Notes under the pieces: model-generated
Seen by the model: the letters and a program-made list of their open reading frames with translations, nothing else
Told to the model about the DNA's origin: nothing
Databases searched by the model: none
Shown here: positions 12,853-26,007 of the stretch, one piece after another
Position numbering within the stretch: position 1 is the stretch's first letter
How the letters are laid out: each line of letters begins with the position of its first letter
Position numbers and translations under genes: made by a program
From: Amblyomma americanum
Taxonomy: Eukaryota > Arthropoda > Arachnida > Ixodida > Ixodidae
Length of the DNA: 64,000 nucleotides
Assembly (NCBI RefSeq): GCF_052857255.1
Contig: NC_135505.1
Location: 51,563,007 to 51,627,006, forward strand
Direction: 5' to 3'

Positions 12853-14419
12853 TCTACAACTGAGTCGTGAATGGTGTCGAGATGGCCCCCGCTGGCGCTG
12901 ATAGGCCTAGCGCCTACGCCTCTTCGGTCACAGCGTCCGCATTCAGGAGTCACGACTCTCTCGACGTCTTCTGATTCTTGGCGCCGCCTGCTGTCGATTG
13001 CATCTCCACCGAAACCAAAATTTGCTGCTTCGTTCGGGACCTAAGCGAAACGGATATATGAGTACACAGCTCCACTGACGCGTTATTTTGAACAGCGGTA
13101 GCAATTCCACCGGCCTCCGTGTCCGTTGCCGTGCTGTGTTTTTTTTTTCTACACCGCTCGGAATGTTCTGAATGACGACAACCACTCCGATAGAGACGGG
13201 GGATGAACGATTGCGGACCTCGTTAGCACGCCATCAGTTCTAGCAGGTGTTACTTTGGTGTTAATGATATCATGTGCTCCGTTTTACCGTTGTTCTCGGT
13301 TGGCGATGCGTAGTTTTAAAGCGGACGAGCACCGATAAACCTCCCATCTCGTGTCATTCGTGTTTAGTGTGTGTGAGATAATCCGTATGCAACCAGTGGC
13401 GCTTACAACACCCCGTAGCTGTGGACGCAAAGCTGCGCGGACGCAGGCGACTTCCCGGTCATTTGAGTGCAAGCGTCACTTGTACCTCGTCTAGCTAAAA
13501 GACGTCCTTTGGTTTTGCGAAACCGCCTATGGATTCCCTCTATTCTAGCTTTAATATTTGCGCTGCGTCATTCGTAGAACCGTCAGGTGTGTACACGTGA
13601 GATGGGATTAGCTCCTCTTTTTCACTGGAGCCGCTACGATGTTTTCTGTTCTGTGGCGTTGTGGAACTAAGGTTAGCACGGCGATGACTTGCTGGAAGTA
13701 AGTTTATGCTTGAGAAGTACTTGAGAAGTTTCAGTCTTGCATGGTTCAGAAAAAAATTATCTTTTCGGAAGCTGTTTGTGGTACGTAACTCGTTTCCAGA
13801 TCACGATTCGCGAAACCTGTTAACTTGAAAGGGTGGTTTTTCATCGCTTTTGGTATTTCATCGAATACAAAGAAAACAACGAACGAATCGCCTGTTCTTT
13901 TATGGTTTTAAGTGACGCCACTGCTTTCCTTCGAAGCGGCAAAAATATATCCCTCACCGCGCGTGCGATGTAATAACGGCGTGATTTAAAAAGCCAAAAA
14001 TCATCAAAAAGTGTTACAAATATTGTTTGTCGCAGACATCCGGCACGTTTCATCTTCCTAAGGGCCTCCGCCCTTTTTTTTCTACCTGCATGTCAGTTGA
14101 CGTCAGCCCTGTCATGGCTTCATTTTTTTTTTGGCCTTCAATTGCGTTGTGACACACGATACTTTCCAGCAGTAATTTTGTACGGCGCCAGTTGCCAGGA
14201 AAACAACTCGCGATTTGTCGTCATCCAAAGCCGTGCGCTTTTATGACGTCAGCACGACGTGCTATGGCCGCGTGAGCGCTCGGCAAATCTGCCGCCTGCT
14301 ATTGATCAGCGAAAAAAGGAAGCTCGAGGCCGCACCCGTAAGAACACCGTGAACGTCATCGTGAACACAAGCGCAAGTGATGACCACGTTAGGGTGCAGA
14401 GTTACCTGCCCATGATCCA
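12853..14419. other. no gene seen
   Basis: Mixed-composition sequence with short frames only. CpG content is higher at 12900-13500 than in neighbours, but I see no domain, repeat or RNA. Confidence 0.35.
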
Positions 14420-14571
14420 GAACGAAAGAGGCGAAGTTTCACAGGCCCATGTACTGTGTGATGTCAGTGCCCGTTAGAGAATCCCATGAGGTTGAAATTT
14501 CTGGAGAACTTTACTGCGGCGTCCCTCATAGTTTGCGGTGTTTGGGCACGTTAAACCCCCATAAACAATAA
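14420..14571 (+). mobile_element. Ruka-type SINE, 3' part only
   Basis: Body of a tick tRNA-derived SINE: GAGGCGAA, then GATGTCAGTGC, GGTTGAAATTTC, ACTGCGGCGTCC and CGTTAAACCCCCATAAAC align in order with the complete copy at 32197-32437. The tRNA-like head is missing, as expected for a 5'-truncated insertion. Confidence 0.7.
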
Positions 14572-15077
14572 AACCAAAGCCTCAGAGGAAAGAGGACGCT
14601 GACTTGTGAGATAAGAATGCCGAGAATCTAAGAAAAGAGCGCCAAGTTAAAGAAGTGCGTAAGCCCCCGCTGCTCAAGTCCCCAGACCTGCCACCGACGC
14701 TCGCTGCACTCCGGCTTTTCAACTCCAGTTCAAGGCACACAATTAGACAGAAGATTTTGGGTTTCGCGAGTTTGAACTGTAGGGTCTCTCAAAAATCGCG
14801 GAGAAATCTATACGATTAACTCCTTCAGTAATTAGCAAACATTTATAGAGAACCAATGATAAGCTACCAACTACCGCTAAAATACGAGGGATCTTTAATA
14901 TGCTCCTGATAACATATTTACTTGGAATTTCACAAATGTGTGTTAGGCTGAATTATCAGTTTTTAGCAACATTTTTGTGCTCCCATTTCGCGGAAAAAGG
15001 AGTCAGGCACAGTCAGGTACATTTTTACTATCCTCGTCTATAGCTTTCTGTCTGAAGTATGCAAGAGTGGCAGATCG

Positions 15078-15876
15078 GGCTAGTTGGTAATTCATTATGC
15101 GATACTGCGCGAACAGAGACAAGGACGAAGAAAGACAAGACGCCACAGAGCTAGCTTCAACTGGTTTTTATTGCAGAAAGGTGCGCTATTTATACGTAAA
15201 GTGGGCGGGAAAGCATGGTGACGCCTCTGCTGCAATTGCTACGAGAGATAAGATATCAATGACGAGAAAAACGTCTGCACCGGCGCACGAAGGAAACCGC
15301 TGGGAACAGAACAACAAGGCAGTACAGGGCGATGGATGAAACATGGGAACGATAAGACAAAACACCAGCATTTTGCAACAAGAATAACAAAAACCAAAAG
15401 GGGCATTAAAACTCAGTACATGGCGATGGAAGAAACGTGGGAACGATAAGACAAAGCATGGGCATTTTGCAGAAAGAATAACACGGCCAAAAGGGGAATT
15501 AGAAGATCTAAAACAGGGCGAGAGAGAATTAAAAATGCAGGGCCAAAAAGGCGAATAAGAGGCTGCTCATAACATGGCGGCAAACAAGCCTTAAAACCAC
15601 TACGAGCCAAGAGGTTCTAAAATCGCTAAAAGTCAAAACAGTACGCACTAATTACTCAGATGACATCTGGCTCAAATAATATATTTCTCGTTTCGTCAGG
15701 GCGGTCGTCATTGTTATCTTATCCCGCGTAGCAATTTCAGCAGTGGCGTCACCATGCTTTCCCGCCCACTTTACGTATAAATAGCACCCCTTTCTGCAAT
15801 AAAAACCAGTTGAAGTCAGCGCTGTGGTGTCTTGTCTTCGTCGTTGTCTCTGTTCGCGCTGTATCGCACAATGACT
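15078..15876. mobile_element. foldback element with about 180-bp inverted arms
   Basis: The left arm (about 15094-15275) and the complement of the right arm (about 15698-15874) are near-identical: both contain GCGCGAACAGAGACAA, CAACTGGTTTTTATTGCAGA, CTATTTATACGTAAAGTGGG and AAGCATGGTGACGCC. The spacer is about 420 bp and has internal short duplications (ATGGGAACGATAAGACAAA). Reading outward, each arm has a TATA-like TATAAATAG followed by CAATAAAAACC, so the arms resemble a minimal promoter plus polyadenylation signal. No transposase frame is present. Confidence 0.7.
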
Positions 15877-18784
15877 GAAGTAACGCTGAAGGTAGAGATG
15901 TGCGACTCCCTTCTCCATTAGGGGGTGATTACCAATAAGTTTGTCCATGCAAATGCTCTCAATGAGCTCCATTGGGACACCAGGCTTTGATATCGCATAT
16001 AGGAGCCGGTCAAGCGCCTTTCAAATGTCCACCGTAAGCGCGTCCGCAATTTTACGAACGAAAACACAGCCTAAGTAATTTTTAAGCTTATTCCTGAAAC
16101 AAACAAGCGAAAACTATGAGTGTAAACACACAAACATCATATGCAATAACAATTTTTGAAGCGAAAGCTTCGCTACGCCAGTTTTAAAAGAGGGCAGCGT
16201 CAGTGCAGTTTATCCCTGAACTTCCCTCATTGGTTGAGAGAGGTCATGAGACCTACTGACGTCATCACAATCTGCCCGCCATGGTAGGTGGCAACTGCCC
16301 AATCGGACTGTAAGCAATCTCCCTACCGTGGCAGGTGGAGATTAAATTGATTATTGGCCGAGAGGCCACGTGACCTTTCAACTTCCTGTGTTGATTCAGC
16401 CATGTGATCTGGAAGCGTCCCGTCTAACGAGCGACGCTTCAACTTCGGCACTGGGCGGGGAGATAGTTTCGACTAAGACGGTGAGCCGGAAGGCTGCCTC
16501 TGTTATAAGACTCAGGGAGTCTCACTCGGCTACACGTGCCTTACCTCGAAGCTCTACAGACAAATTTATTTCTGCAGTGCGTGTGGCGTTTGTGAATTTA
16601 GCCATGCAAAGTAAGCTTTCGCCTATCACCAGGGTTAACCAAAGTTTAAACCACAGCTTATTTTTTTAGTGTAATATTCCTTTATATGTGCTACAATTTA
16701 AATGATATGGCATACGTTTAAATCTTTTTCCCTCCTTCATTGTCGGCAAGTATTTGCCAGCTCCTAAGATGAACTGTGAATACACTGAACTATAAATATG
16801 AGCTGCTAATATCATGACAATATCGGCTTGCTCAGTGTTTCCTTCAGATTAAAAGCTTAGTTCATTTTACGATACGCAACCGTGAAAGCCGTTTTAAAGC
16901 CTTTATCTCGGAATGTGGCACATCCAGAATACAAAAATATTGCTAAAAGAAAACATGCGGGGTCATCTCCCTCTTCTTAAGTGTTTAATATGCGTCAAGA
17001 GAGCGCGGAGCAGAAGCGAACTAAGCTGCCTACTGCCCGCTGACAGTTTCGTCACTCTGGAAGAGGGACATCGAGCTGGTCCTGAAACATGAATTTCATT
17101 ATCAACCACTGCTTGGTGCCAGAGCCTAATCTACGTATTAAACAGCCACTAAAGAGCAGTAATAAATCCAGGTATTGTAAGAGACTAGTGTCCAGTTTAT
17201 TTAGTATGACGTCCCTTTTGAATGACGATACGATCGGCTTCAAGCTTTCTAGAGCAACAACACTTTGATGGGAATAGAATTGTCGTCGAGATAAAACAAA
17301 ACAGCAAAGTTAACTCTATTGCTGGTAATTCGAGTAATGAGGGGTGTGTAATCAACGACCTATGGGCCATATCCGGCATTCTAAGTCGTTCCGCCTAGTT
17401 TAAGGTGGGACACAGCCTCTACAGTGGTGGCAGGGCCCTGGCCCGCTGTGACCACGAAGCCCGGTACTGTCCGTTCGTCGCACTGGAGTACTTGTGGATT
17501 TTTCTTTATGATTTTTGCGTGGCTATGTAAGCCGAGCATTGTGTTTCTAGTAAGCCCATGAAGTTGGAATCGCACTTGCAATCATAACCCGAGCGCCAAC
17601 AATTCCCAACGACCGACGGCTGGCTGCTTGTGCCAGGCTGATGATGAAAAAGAGACCGGTCATCTCTAGAGGGAACCGGGAGGCTGACAAATGGACACCC
17701 GACGAGGCGTCAACTATCACTTCTGAATTACATGCTCCGCACCTGAAGGACTGGATCCAAAGCAAGAAGATGCAAGAGCTAGCATTCGCTAATGCTGATC
17801 ATAACACCATGAGCAAAAACGTGCTAACTGAAGACTGATAAAGCAGCGCCAAAAAAGGATTCGTAGGACGTCTTCTGGCGACCTCTTGCTCTGTATCGTT
17901 TGAGCTCTGCCGTGTGCTTTTATTTTGTATTTGGAACTAAACCTGCCGGAAGAGGGCATGCCCTATAAACCCCAACCAGTAAAAAACGCGCCCTCCGAAG
18001 TGCTAATAGCCGTAATTTTCGCCGTTCACTCTTCCCTAGCGGGATTAAAGACCTCTTTTGTGACTATGTTATGAGGCCATATTCAAGCGATATTCCTACT
18101 GCCAAGCACCAACGAAGCTCCTTCGGTGAACCGTCAACCCTTCCGCCTTTCTGGGGCTGTTTCGGAGTCTTTTATTACGCGATAGCGTAAGGAGCTCATT
18201 TTGCTAAAAACTTGGCGTCTGCCGTCGCCCTGCGTTTGTCGGGAATATTCCTAGAACATAAAAATATCAGAATATAGATGCAAGTCGTTATTAGAGAATG
18301 GTCGCTACAGGGGCTCGATCACAGGGCCGTTGCGTACCAGTCAGGCAACCAACGAATACGCCTCCAAGGATCATTAGCTCGAAAATTTTAGAGGGACGCC
18401 TACTGAACGTTTTGTGGTGCTTATGACTTCTTAACGCGTGGTTCAAATGTGTGCTGATGTTATAGTAATTAAAAACAAAAGCTAAATGTAAATACCAGGT
18501 GTTCGGTGAAGAATCTGCACCTTTTACGGTAAAAATATGCTTTATTAAACAAAGTATTGCCAGTGTTCCCGGACACCAGTAAACCGGGCATCGTTTTAAG
18601 TAGTAAGCTTGTTAACTTTCTTATCGATCAAATTTTTACCCATTTGAGTTGTGCGCCTAGTTGCAATCACAGGTTTGCACCATAACTTTTTATAATTTAT
18701 AAAAGGCGATTACCTCTGGCACTGTTGCTCGATAAAGTTTGGCTTTTTCGACTAGTTACGTGCACTGGAGGGTTTGCTTTGCCT
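15877..18784. other. no gene seen
   Basis: No recognised domain or repeat. A GC-richer block at 16240-16560 has CACGTG and CCGCCATGG-like words that could be regulatory. A 65-codon plus frame at 17641-17838 is hydrophilic but matches nothing I know. Confidence 0.35.
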
Positions 18785-19040
18785 GCATGCTTTCGAAACA
18801 TACGTATCAGAAGCGCGAACGCAATCAAGAAGAATATACAGATAGGACATAGCGATGAACTTCCAACTTTATTCCAAGAATCTGAAACCCACATTGATAT
18901 ACACACAACAGACAGACGCCCACCAGGGGATGTGTGTGTATATAATTTGGAAGTTCAGTTGGAAGTTGGAAGTTCAACACTCTGTTCTATCTCCATTTTT
19001 TTCCTGATTGTGTTCGCGTCGCTGATACATATCGAGCGCG
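18785..19040. repeat. imperfect inverted repeat with short internal repeats
   Basis: 18785-18873 and the complement of 18950-19040 share CGTATCAGAAGCGCGAACGC/TGTATCAGCGACGCGAACAC, AATCA, GATAG and TGAACTTCCAAC. The loop contains CACACA and repeated TTGGAAGTT units. Probably another non-autonomous foldback. Confidence 0.55.
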
Positions 19041-19850
19041 ACCAATTAGCCCGGCTGATAGTGTTATGCTTTCGTAAGCGCGTGTACTTTCGCACTAAGC
19101 AGCCATTTTTTTTTTCAAAATATACAGACGAAGCTGTCTGCTTCTGAGGCTTGCAGCTCAGCGCCTCTTGCATACTCAGGGACCGTAACCTCACGAAAGT
19201 GTGAAGACCTTAAGGTCTGCAACTTCTGAACCTTAGGACTGTTAAATGTGCTTAACAGCCCTGCTACACGGCTTGGAAGCAAACCCCTGGGCCGTATATT
19301 TTTGACAAGGACTCTACCTAGCTACCTGCCCACCGCGTGAGGCGGCAGCTCATTGAGGCTGCCCGAGAAGGCCAACCGGTGTCGCAACCCAACCGATGCA
19401 AACGAAATCCAACCGATGGCAGCACCTGCTTTAGAAGGGCAGTGGCGCAACACTTCACTGTTGCACCACTGCGCCAGCAGTGGTAGGAAGACTGCCAGGG
19501 GTATATGAATGTAGAGAATGACCAATTCCGTACACATGGACTTTGCCTATTATCGCTAACCGAACAACTTCAACTGTCAACGCTGGATCTGAAGATCGCA
19601 ACAGAAGGGAAAACTTCACTGATAGCACACCCAGTACAAATTTGACCTAACTACACAAATCGTTCATTATTCTTTCTCCTGTTAAGCCCTAATGCTCATC
19701 AATATCAAACAATATTGGCCATAAACATCGCGGAAAATATGTTTACACAGCAGCTTCTCTTCAAGCCTTCACTTGATTCAGTTCGTCACATTATTTTGCA
19801 GTAAGATCTTATCGAGGGTTCGAGAGAATTGTGTTTGGCATCGCAGAAAC
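19041..19850. other. no gene seen
   Basis: No coding, RNA or repeat signal that I can support, apart from a CAGTGGCGCAAC...GCGCCAGCAGTGG short inverted word pair near 19440-19485. Confidence 0.3.
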
Positions 19851-19932
19851 AACTCTGTTCTAAGGACTAACATTCATTAGCCAGCGCAGGGAACTCTGTT
19901 CTAAGGTCTAACATTCATTAGCCAGCGCCGGG
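19851..19932 (+). repeat. 41-bp tandem duplication
   Basis: AACTCTGTTCTAAGG starts at 19851 and 19892; the two 41-bp units differ at only a few positions, indicating a recent local duplication. Confidence 0.8.
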
Positions 19933-21197
19933 ACCATTTTAAGTAAAGTACATTAAATCGTCTGCATGTAAAACAATTCTAAAAATATACGCCAAATTTT
20001 CTTGTGGCGGGGTTTTGCATTACACGGTTGCCAGACGAGTTTTATTGATAACAATAAATTCAAACACCCACAGCTTAACGGTACTAGGCTCATATCAATT
20101 TATTGTTACTAACTCTCAGCTTCGATTTTGGTCAGTCTGAGCGAACAGCTCGTGAGTAACGTTGCTGTGAGAACTCGATGTGAGGGCAAGTTCGGATGCT
20201 CGCGCCACCAGCGCGCATCATGAGCAGCGGCTCAGGATTCGTGCTTTGACTTTTTAGAACAACAAAACACGAGACATCGCGATTGCTGTCCAATTACACG
20301 CCACTCAGTCTCCTCTTCCGAGTGAATGGAAATATCAAAGCTGCTCGCCACCTGCTGCTGCAGATAGTGTCAAGTGGTTTTCCTGGTAATGACTGATACT
20401 GAAGCTTGCTGCGGATAGAATTCGTACTCACTGAGGAAATGAATTAAACGTATGATTTAATTTGTGTAAATATTCAAGTTCGAGACCTTCTACCAAATTG
20501 TGGAGCGGTGCTGCTCATGGAATGAACCAGCTTTAGAACTCCATTTGAAACCGGGCAACTCCGTCTCGTCCGCCCGCTATCGACCTTAGATATATCTAGT
20601 GCAGGCACGGACCTCGAGAAGGTGCCACCAGCTCGATTTCAATAATTTTTTAGAACACAAAACTCCTTCCTTTTTTCTTCACTGAAACGAGTAAGCTTAT
20701 CGCCATCATGCATACTCGAACAACTCAGTTATATTATTTGGCTCCCCACAGTCAAGTTTAGTACTTAATCTGGCATTGGATCCAGAAGGTGCTTCCTCTA
20801 GCTCATCTACAACTTTTGCTTCAAAGGCTCACGGCCACTGGCTTTGGTAGCACACATAAAACTTCTGGCAAAAAATGACGCAGGTTTGTTGCAATTCTAC
20901 TAAATCTTAATGCAAAGCGAAAGCTGCGCAGCGGCGGAGAGGCACCGGAGCTGCGGTGCAGCTGTCGGTCACGTGGTACGGACCACTGTTGGAGAGGATT
21001 CGGGGCGACGGCAGCTGCGGCGGAGGAGCATGCGCCAGCTCTGACGTTGAGATCACATGACATTGACGTGAATTGCCACATGCGCTCCCCTACCTCCCAA
21101 GCTCAGCTTTCATACTGACAAGACCTTGAATGAGAACGGGAGGTACAGATCTCTCGATCGAAGAGGTGAAACTGTAGGATTCACACGTGATGAACAC
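19933..21197. other. no gene seen
   Basis: Unassigned. A CpG-richer patch at 20930-21080 contains GGTACGGACC-like words and short frames only. Confidence 0.3.
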
Positions 21198-21510
21198 AGC
21201 GGCAGTTGCTAAGTGAGTGTGGAATTTCTGTGCTGAGCCCAAGGCCGGGTTTGAACCCGACCGGGGCGGCAGCGTTTCGTTAGAGGCCAAACGAAAAATG
21301 CGCTTTTGTGCTGTCCGATGTCACTGCTCGTAAAAGACCTCCAAGTGGTCGAAATTATTCTGGAGACGTCCACTACGCCACCTTTCTTTTCTTCTTTCGC
21401 TCCCTCCTTTATCCTTTCCTTTACGGTAAGGTTCGGGTGTCCACCGAGGTGTTTGAGGCAGTTACTGCGCACTTTGCTTTCCTCAAAAACCAACCAAACA
21501 ATAGCCGCCA
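21198..21510 (+). mobile_element. tRNA-derived tick SINE, near full length, diverged
   Basis: A degenerate tRNA-like head with a B-box-like GGTTTGAACCC (about 21247) is followed by the characteristic body: GAGGCCAAA, GTGCTGTCCGATGTCACTGC, GTGGTCGAAATTATTCTGGA, CCACTACGCCACC, a CT-rich run (TTTCTTTTCTTC), CTTTACGGTAAGGTTCGGGT and a tail CAAAAACCAACCAAACAA. This is the longer relative of the Ruka-like copy at 32197. Many substitutions make it old. Confidence 0.75.
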
Positions 21511-22084
21511 GCAAGTTCATTTATTCATCCACATTTCCCGCAGTGTAGTAAGCTTCAAAGCGTAACCCACATGCTATGTTAAGCCAACATGTTTCTTTTC
21601 TGTCCCACCGACTCGTTACCTCACACCCATGTCTTCATGGACCGTTTTCTGATTATATCGCCCGTGGTAGCAGCAAACTGAATAGGTGCACGCGGTGGCA
21701 GCTAGTTCTGGGGAACGAGGCAAAGGAAACTCAATAGAAGAACAACATGCTCACTGGCGTGCTAAACTCAGTCTTCATTCATATTTCACTGCTTCAGCAT
21801 TAGAGGGCACTACCAAGAATCCTAGGTGTGCTTCAGTCGGATACAGCTCAAGAACGAAGCCGCAGATGCCACTCAAAGGAGCTTCTCCAACCAATGGCAT
21901 CGACCAATTTGCATGACGCGGCGGTTAATAAAATTAAGCCCAAGCTATTCCCCATTCATGTGCCACCCCCTGCGATTTGATGCTATCTGGCCAGAAGGGG
22001 TCGGTCAAGGCGAAGAGGGGGCTGGCAAAATGGAGAATCGGTTGAAGCCATTGGCTGGAGGGGCTCCTTTGAGGGACATCTGTC
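21511..22084. other. no gene seen
   Basis: Spacer between a SINE and a LINE relic; short frames only. Confidence 0.3.
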
Positions 22085-22567
22085 GCTTCGTCCTTGAGTT
22101 GTATCCGACTACGGAAGTGTACAACAGCTGTATCTTACCGTTACTCATCTACGGCGGCAGAAACGTGGAGGCTAATGAAAAAAGTTCAGCTTAAGTTAAG
22201 GACAACGCAGCGAGCCATGGAAAGAAAAATGATAAGTGTAACGTTGAGACGGAAAGCGGGCAGAGTGGGTAAGAGAGTAAACGCGGGTTAATAACATCCT
22301 AGTCGAAATCAAGACAAAGAAGCGGGCTTGGGCAGAGCATGTGTTGTGAAGGCAATATAACCGCTAGTCCTTAAGGGTGACGGAGGAAATTCTAAGCGAA
22401 AGTAAGTGCAGCATGGGGCGGCAGAAGGCTAGGTGGGCGGATAAGATTAAGAAGTTTGCAGGCAAAGGATGAATGCAACTGGCAAAGGACAGGGTTAACT
22501 GGAGAGACATGAGAGAGGCCTTTGCCCTGCAGTGTGTGCATTAAGGTTGATGATGATGATGATGATA
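22085..22567 (+). pseudogene. RTE/BovB-type LINE, RT C-terminus and 3' end relic
   Basis: 5'-truncated fragment of an RTE-type reverse transcriptase. Visible are a degenerate CILPLLIYGG segment (usual YG-x-E-T-W lost), KLRTTQRAMERKM, then in other frames the WAEHV-like region, RQKARWADKIKKFAGK and at the end MQLAKDRVNWRDMREAFA. Several frameshifts interrupt it. The tail is a GAT/ATG-type microsatellite (GATGATGATGATGAT, 22549-22566), the usual end of BovB-like elements. Confidence 0.75.
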
Positions 22568-25500
22568 GAAAATTCTCACGACGGAGGAAGGAAACGCAGC
22601 GACAAGGCAGGAGGGAATGAGAAGAAAGAAGAGCGGAGGGTAGGAGGGAGCAACAGCCAACAACCTCTGCAAATTCTATGTAGAGTGTTGGCTTGGATCC
22701 TATGCCGAGCTTGGAAAGAGAAGCTCACCTGCTGCGTGACCACGGCGTGACATTCGGTGTAACGACTGCAATTGGAGTAGTTAAAATTTTTATTATCCAA
22801 CAAAGAAAGGCTGCGCGCGGAGGCTGGGGGGAAACTGGAGTGGCTCCCGCGTGACTTGCACTTGTTGTTTCGCACCCAAAAGACGGTACGCGTTGTACGA
22901 TTGTCTGTGCAGTTGTGAAATGAGCTGTGATTTCTACAGCAACGCGATGGAATATGCTTCATCGACGAGTGGCGGTACGAGTAAGAGGGCAGGTTGCGCC
23001 GACCCCTTGATGGATGCTGATCATTCAACTAGTAGCGGAGTAGCCCTTTGGATGATTACAGAAGAAAACATGATGGTAGCAGTTCTCTCGACTAGTGAAA
23101 ACCAAGACGATTGGGTGGACACGGCAGAAGTGATAGAGGTAGCTGTAGCAATAAAGAGGAATGGCAAGGCTTATGACAGCACCTAATGTTCTCGCATTCC
23201 CTTCGGATCTAATCATCGATCGCCGTGTGATTGTTTTATATTGAATAATTTCACACACGTGAGGTCCTTCAATGAACGCCCTGAATGCGTTTCTGCTTGC
23301 CGTTTGCAAATATCTTTTTCACTGAAGAAAATGCGGTAGAAATTAGCATTGCGCTGTCATTAAAAAATCCCATTATGTACGGTTTAATTCGTACTCCCAT
23401 TAGCTTCTCTTATTCCCTTTATGTTCTCTCAGCAGGAACACGTTGGAACATTCTGGATCAGGTAGGTTCCAAGCTAAAGATAATGTTCGCGTGAGTCTGC
23501 TGGGAATGGCTGCTAAATGAATGTTATGCCCAAAACTGAGGCAGTGATAACAAAACAGACCGTATTATATTATGAAACGTAATATTTCTCTAGAAAATCA
23601 GTATAACATCAGCCAAAGTTAGAAAAAAATTGCTGCTTCCTACTACGATATGCAGCTCAAGGACTATTCGTTAAACTTCTAGCAACAAGGACTTGTGGTG
23701 TACTGGTCAGTTATTTAGTAGCACATTTTACCAAAACAAGATATTCTGTTTTGCAGCACAGAAAATACGAAAATTTGTGAACAGCATTTTATGTGGACAT
23801 CACGGAAAGGCGCAACAAATCTCGTAGCTTTTTTTGCGCTAGCTTTATGGCGCAAACAGCTTTCATGTTCCTAATGAAACATGTCCAATACAGAAAATTA
23901 CGTCTTTCAGCTGCGCATCTAAAGATGATGTTTAAGGTACCACTGACTCCGAGGTCTTCAATCAGATTTCGCCCAAAGACCCTAGTAATAATTTTATTAC
24001 AAATGCTGCCACATCAAAATACATTTCCAGATGTGCCGTATGGCGAGTTACTAAGCAAGTACTAACTCCTCAAAGCAAGTAAGTTGAAAAATTGCAGCAG
24101 AGATCATCTTCCTTCATCAAAACTGACAGAAACCCAAGCCGCGCATTTGATAAATCATAAATTGGTGCTCATTGTGTGATTACGCTCAATATATGCGTCA
24201 TGTGGACTGCCAACACCGCCAAAGTTTTATTGTAGGTGTTTCGGGTGACTCTTTTTACATCGAAGCTCTTTCTTTTATTAATGAAAGGAGGAAAATTCTA
24301 CCGACATCTGTCAAAGCATAAGTTGTAGTAATCAAAGAAGGCTTTTTGCGTGCATCAAAAGATCCTACCTCGCTCCTTTTTCATTTCGCAGCCTTTGGTT
24401 CACGTATTGATAAAGACTATACCGTGTTTTTTTTTTTACCCGAGCGACTAATACGGAAGAACCGTGCAGCAGAAAATTTTTCCTGCGTACCGAGAAAGCA
24501 TGCACAAAAGCGGAAGCATGCTAACTGCAGACGTTCCTGAAACATTATTCATGCAGTTATGCTCAGTCTTACACGCGAGAACTAATTTATTGCTTAGAAT
24601 ACGCTCTAGCGAACTTACCCATGCACAGTTTCGAGGTAGTAAGGTAATTTTCTGAAATAATCCTGGATGTTAACAGCAAGTATTTAGTTGTTTGCGAGAG
24701 TCCTCTTTGCTTTCGTGAAACCAGTCAAAAGTCCATCCAGAAACGGGAACTGTGATTAAAGAAACATGACACACAGAGTAAAAAGTTAAATGATGATGCC
24801 GATGAAGAACGCTGAACTTGCAAAACACGCTGGCTCTCGTTGAATCATACGGGTCATAGTTTCAAAAGCTTCAATTGCCGTAATATAGGCGTTCTCTGTA
24901 ACTGCCCGAGCTGTTGAAGCCTCGGTCGATAGAATATTTTAGTTGCTATTATGCTGCTCTTCGATCCTTTGTTGTCACGTTAAAAATAATAGGGTTTTGT
25001 AGTAGGCAGTCGTTTGTATTAGGTGAAAAACATCATTCGATCTCCCTGGGCTAGTTAGATGAGAGCACAATTTGCGGCTGCTTCTCTAGGCATTTGTCTC
25101 CTTGCAGTCCTCAAAACACTAGGTAAAACACAGACAGTTAATTTCACTATAGTTCGTACTATTTCTCAACCTCAGGCTAATCTAAAAAACTGCGAAAAAT
25201 GAATTTATTGGCAGAATTCTTAAACCATTATCTCAACCGTTATGTAGCCCATATGCGGCCTGTACATTTGTTTCAATGGCATGAGGGGGTTTGCACCACT
25301 GGACTATGTGATTCGCCAAAAAGCACAGGGACTAAGGTTGAGGGTATTCCTGCCACTGGGTTTAACGTAGCTCTAAATACAGCAACAAACAACTCATTTA
25401 TTATTCAAGCACGTCGATGATTGCTCTGGGTCTAAATTCATTTTTATGGCAATTGGCTACCTCACGCGTTATAAAACTCTGAATATATAATCGCGAAGAA

Positions 25501-26007
25501 ATAGAAAAACGACAGGGAGTTCACTGCTCACCTTTCTACCAAACAGAATTTGCTAGTTCTGCACGTTGTCTGTTTCGTACACATCAGTGACACGAGCGTC
25601 GCACATCATCTGAAAGCATCACAACCGTGTTATAAAATTTCTTGGTCGGCTTTGTAGTCAAGCTTTCCTTCTGATAGAGCAATCATAGGATCTGACCGAC
25701 CAACGTAATGATAGAAACATCCAAAGCGACACATTTATTCATGTAATTGTCCATGGACGGCCAATTATAGATGAAGCCACTAGGTTTAACGGCTACAGTT
25801 CTAGCGCAACCGATAAGGCCCCGATCATTCGCCACCAAGACGGAAGCATTCCGCTGGAGTAAATTTCACAGAGAGCACTTGCCACGCTGCTATGTCACCT
25901 TTTAAGCGTCAGCACACCCGCATTTGTTCGCTTGTATGCAGAATGTTTCAGAGCACTGCAAACACGCCGCGAACGCGGGCTTCTCGCGTGGTATATTTTT
26001 TTTGTAT
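22568..26007. other. no gene seen
   Basis: A 150-codon minus frame (22576-23028) and an overlapping 111-codon plus frame lie in a GA/CT-rich stretch and match nothing known. The remainder is AT-rich with short frames. I see no TE or RNA. Confidence 0.35.

Noticed and set aside
17638..17690. CTGATGATGAAAAAGAGACCGGTC as a possible hammerhead ribozyme core
   Set aside because: CTGATGA is present but no stem II and no correctly placed GAAA could be found.
22850..23186. Plus frame of 111 codons with CTCC and Asp-rich parts
   Set aside because: No splice support, no domain, overlaps a longer antisense frame; not separable from chance.
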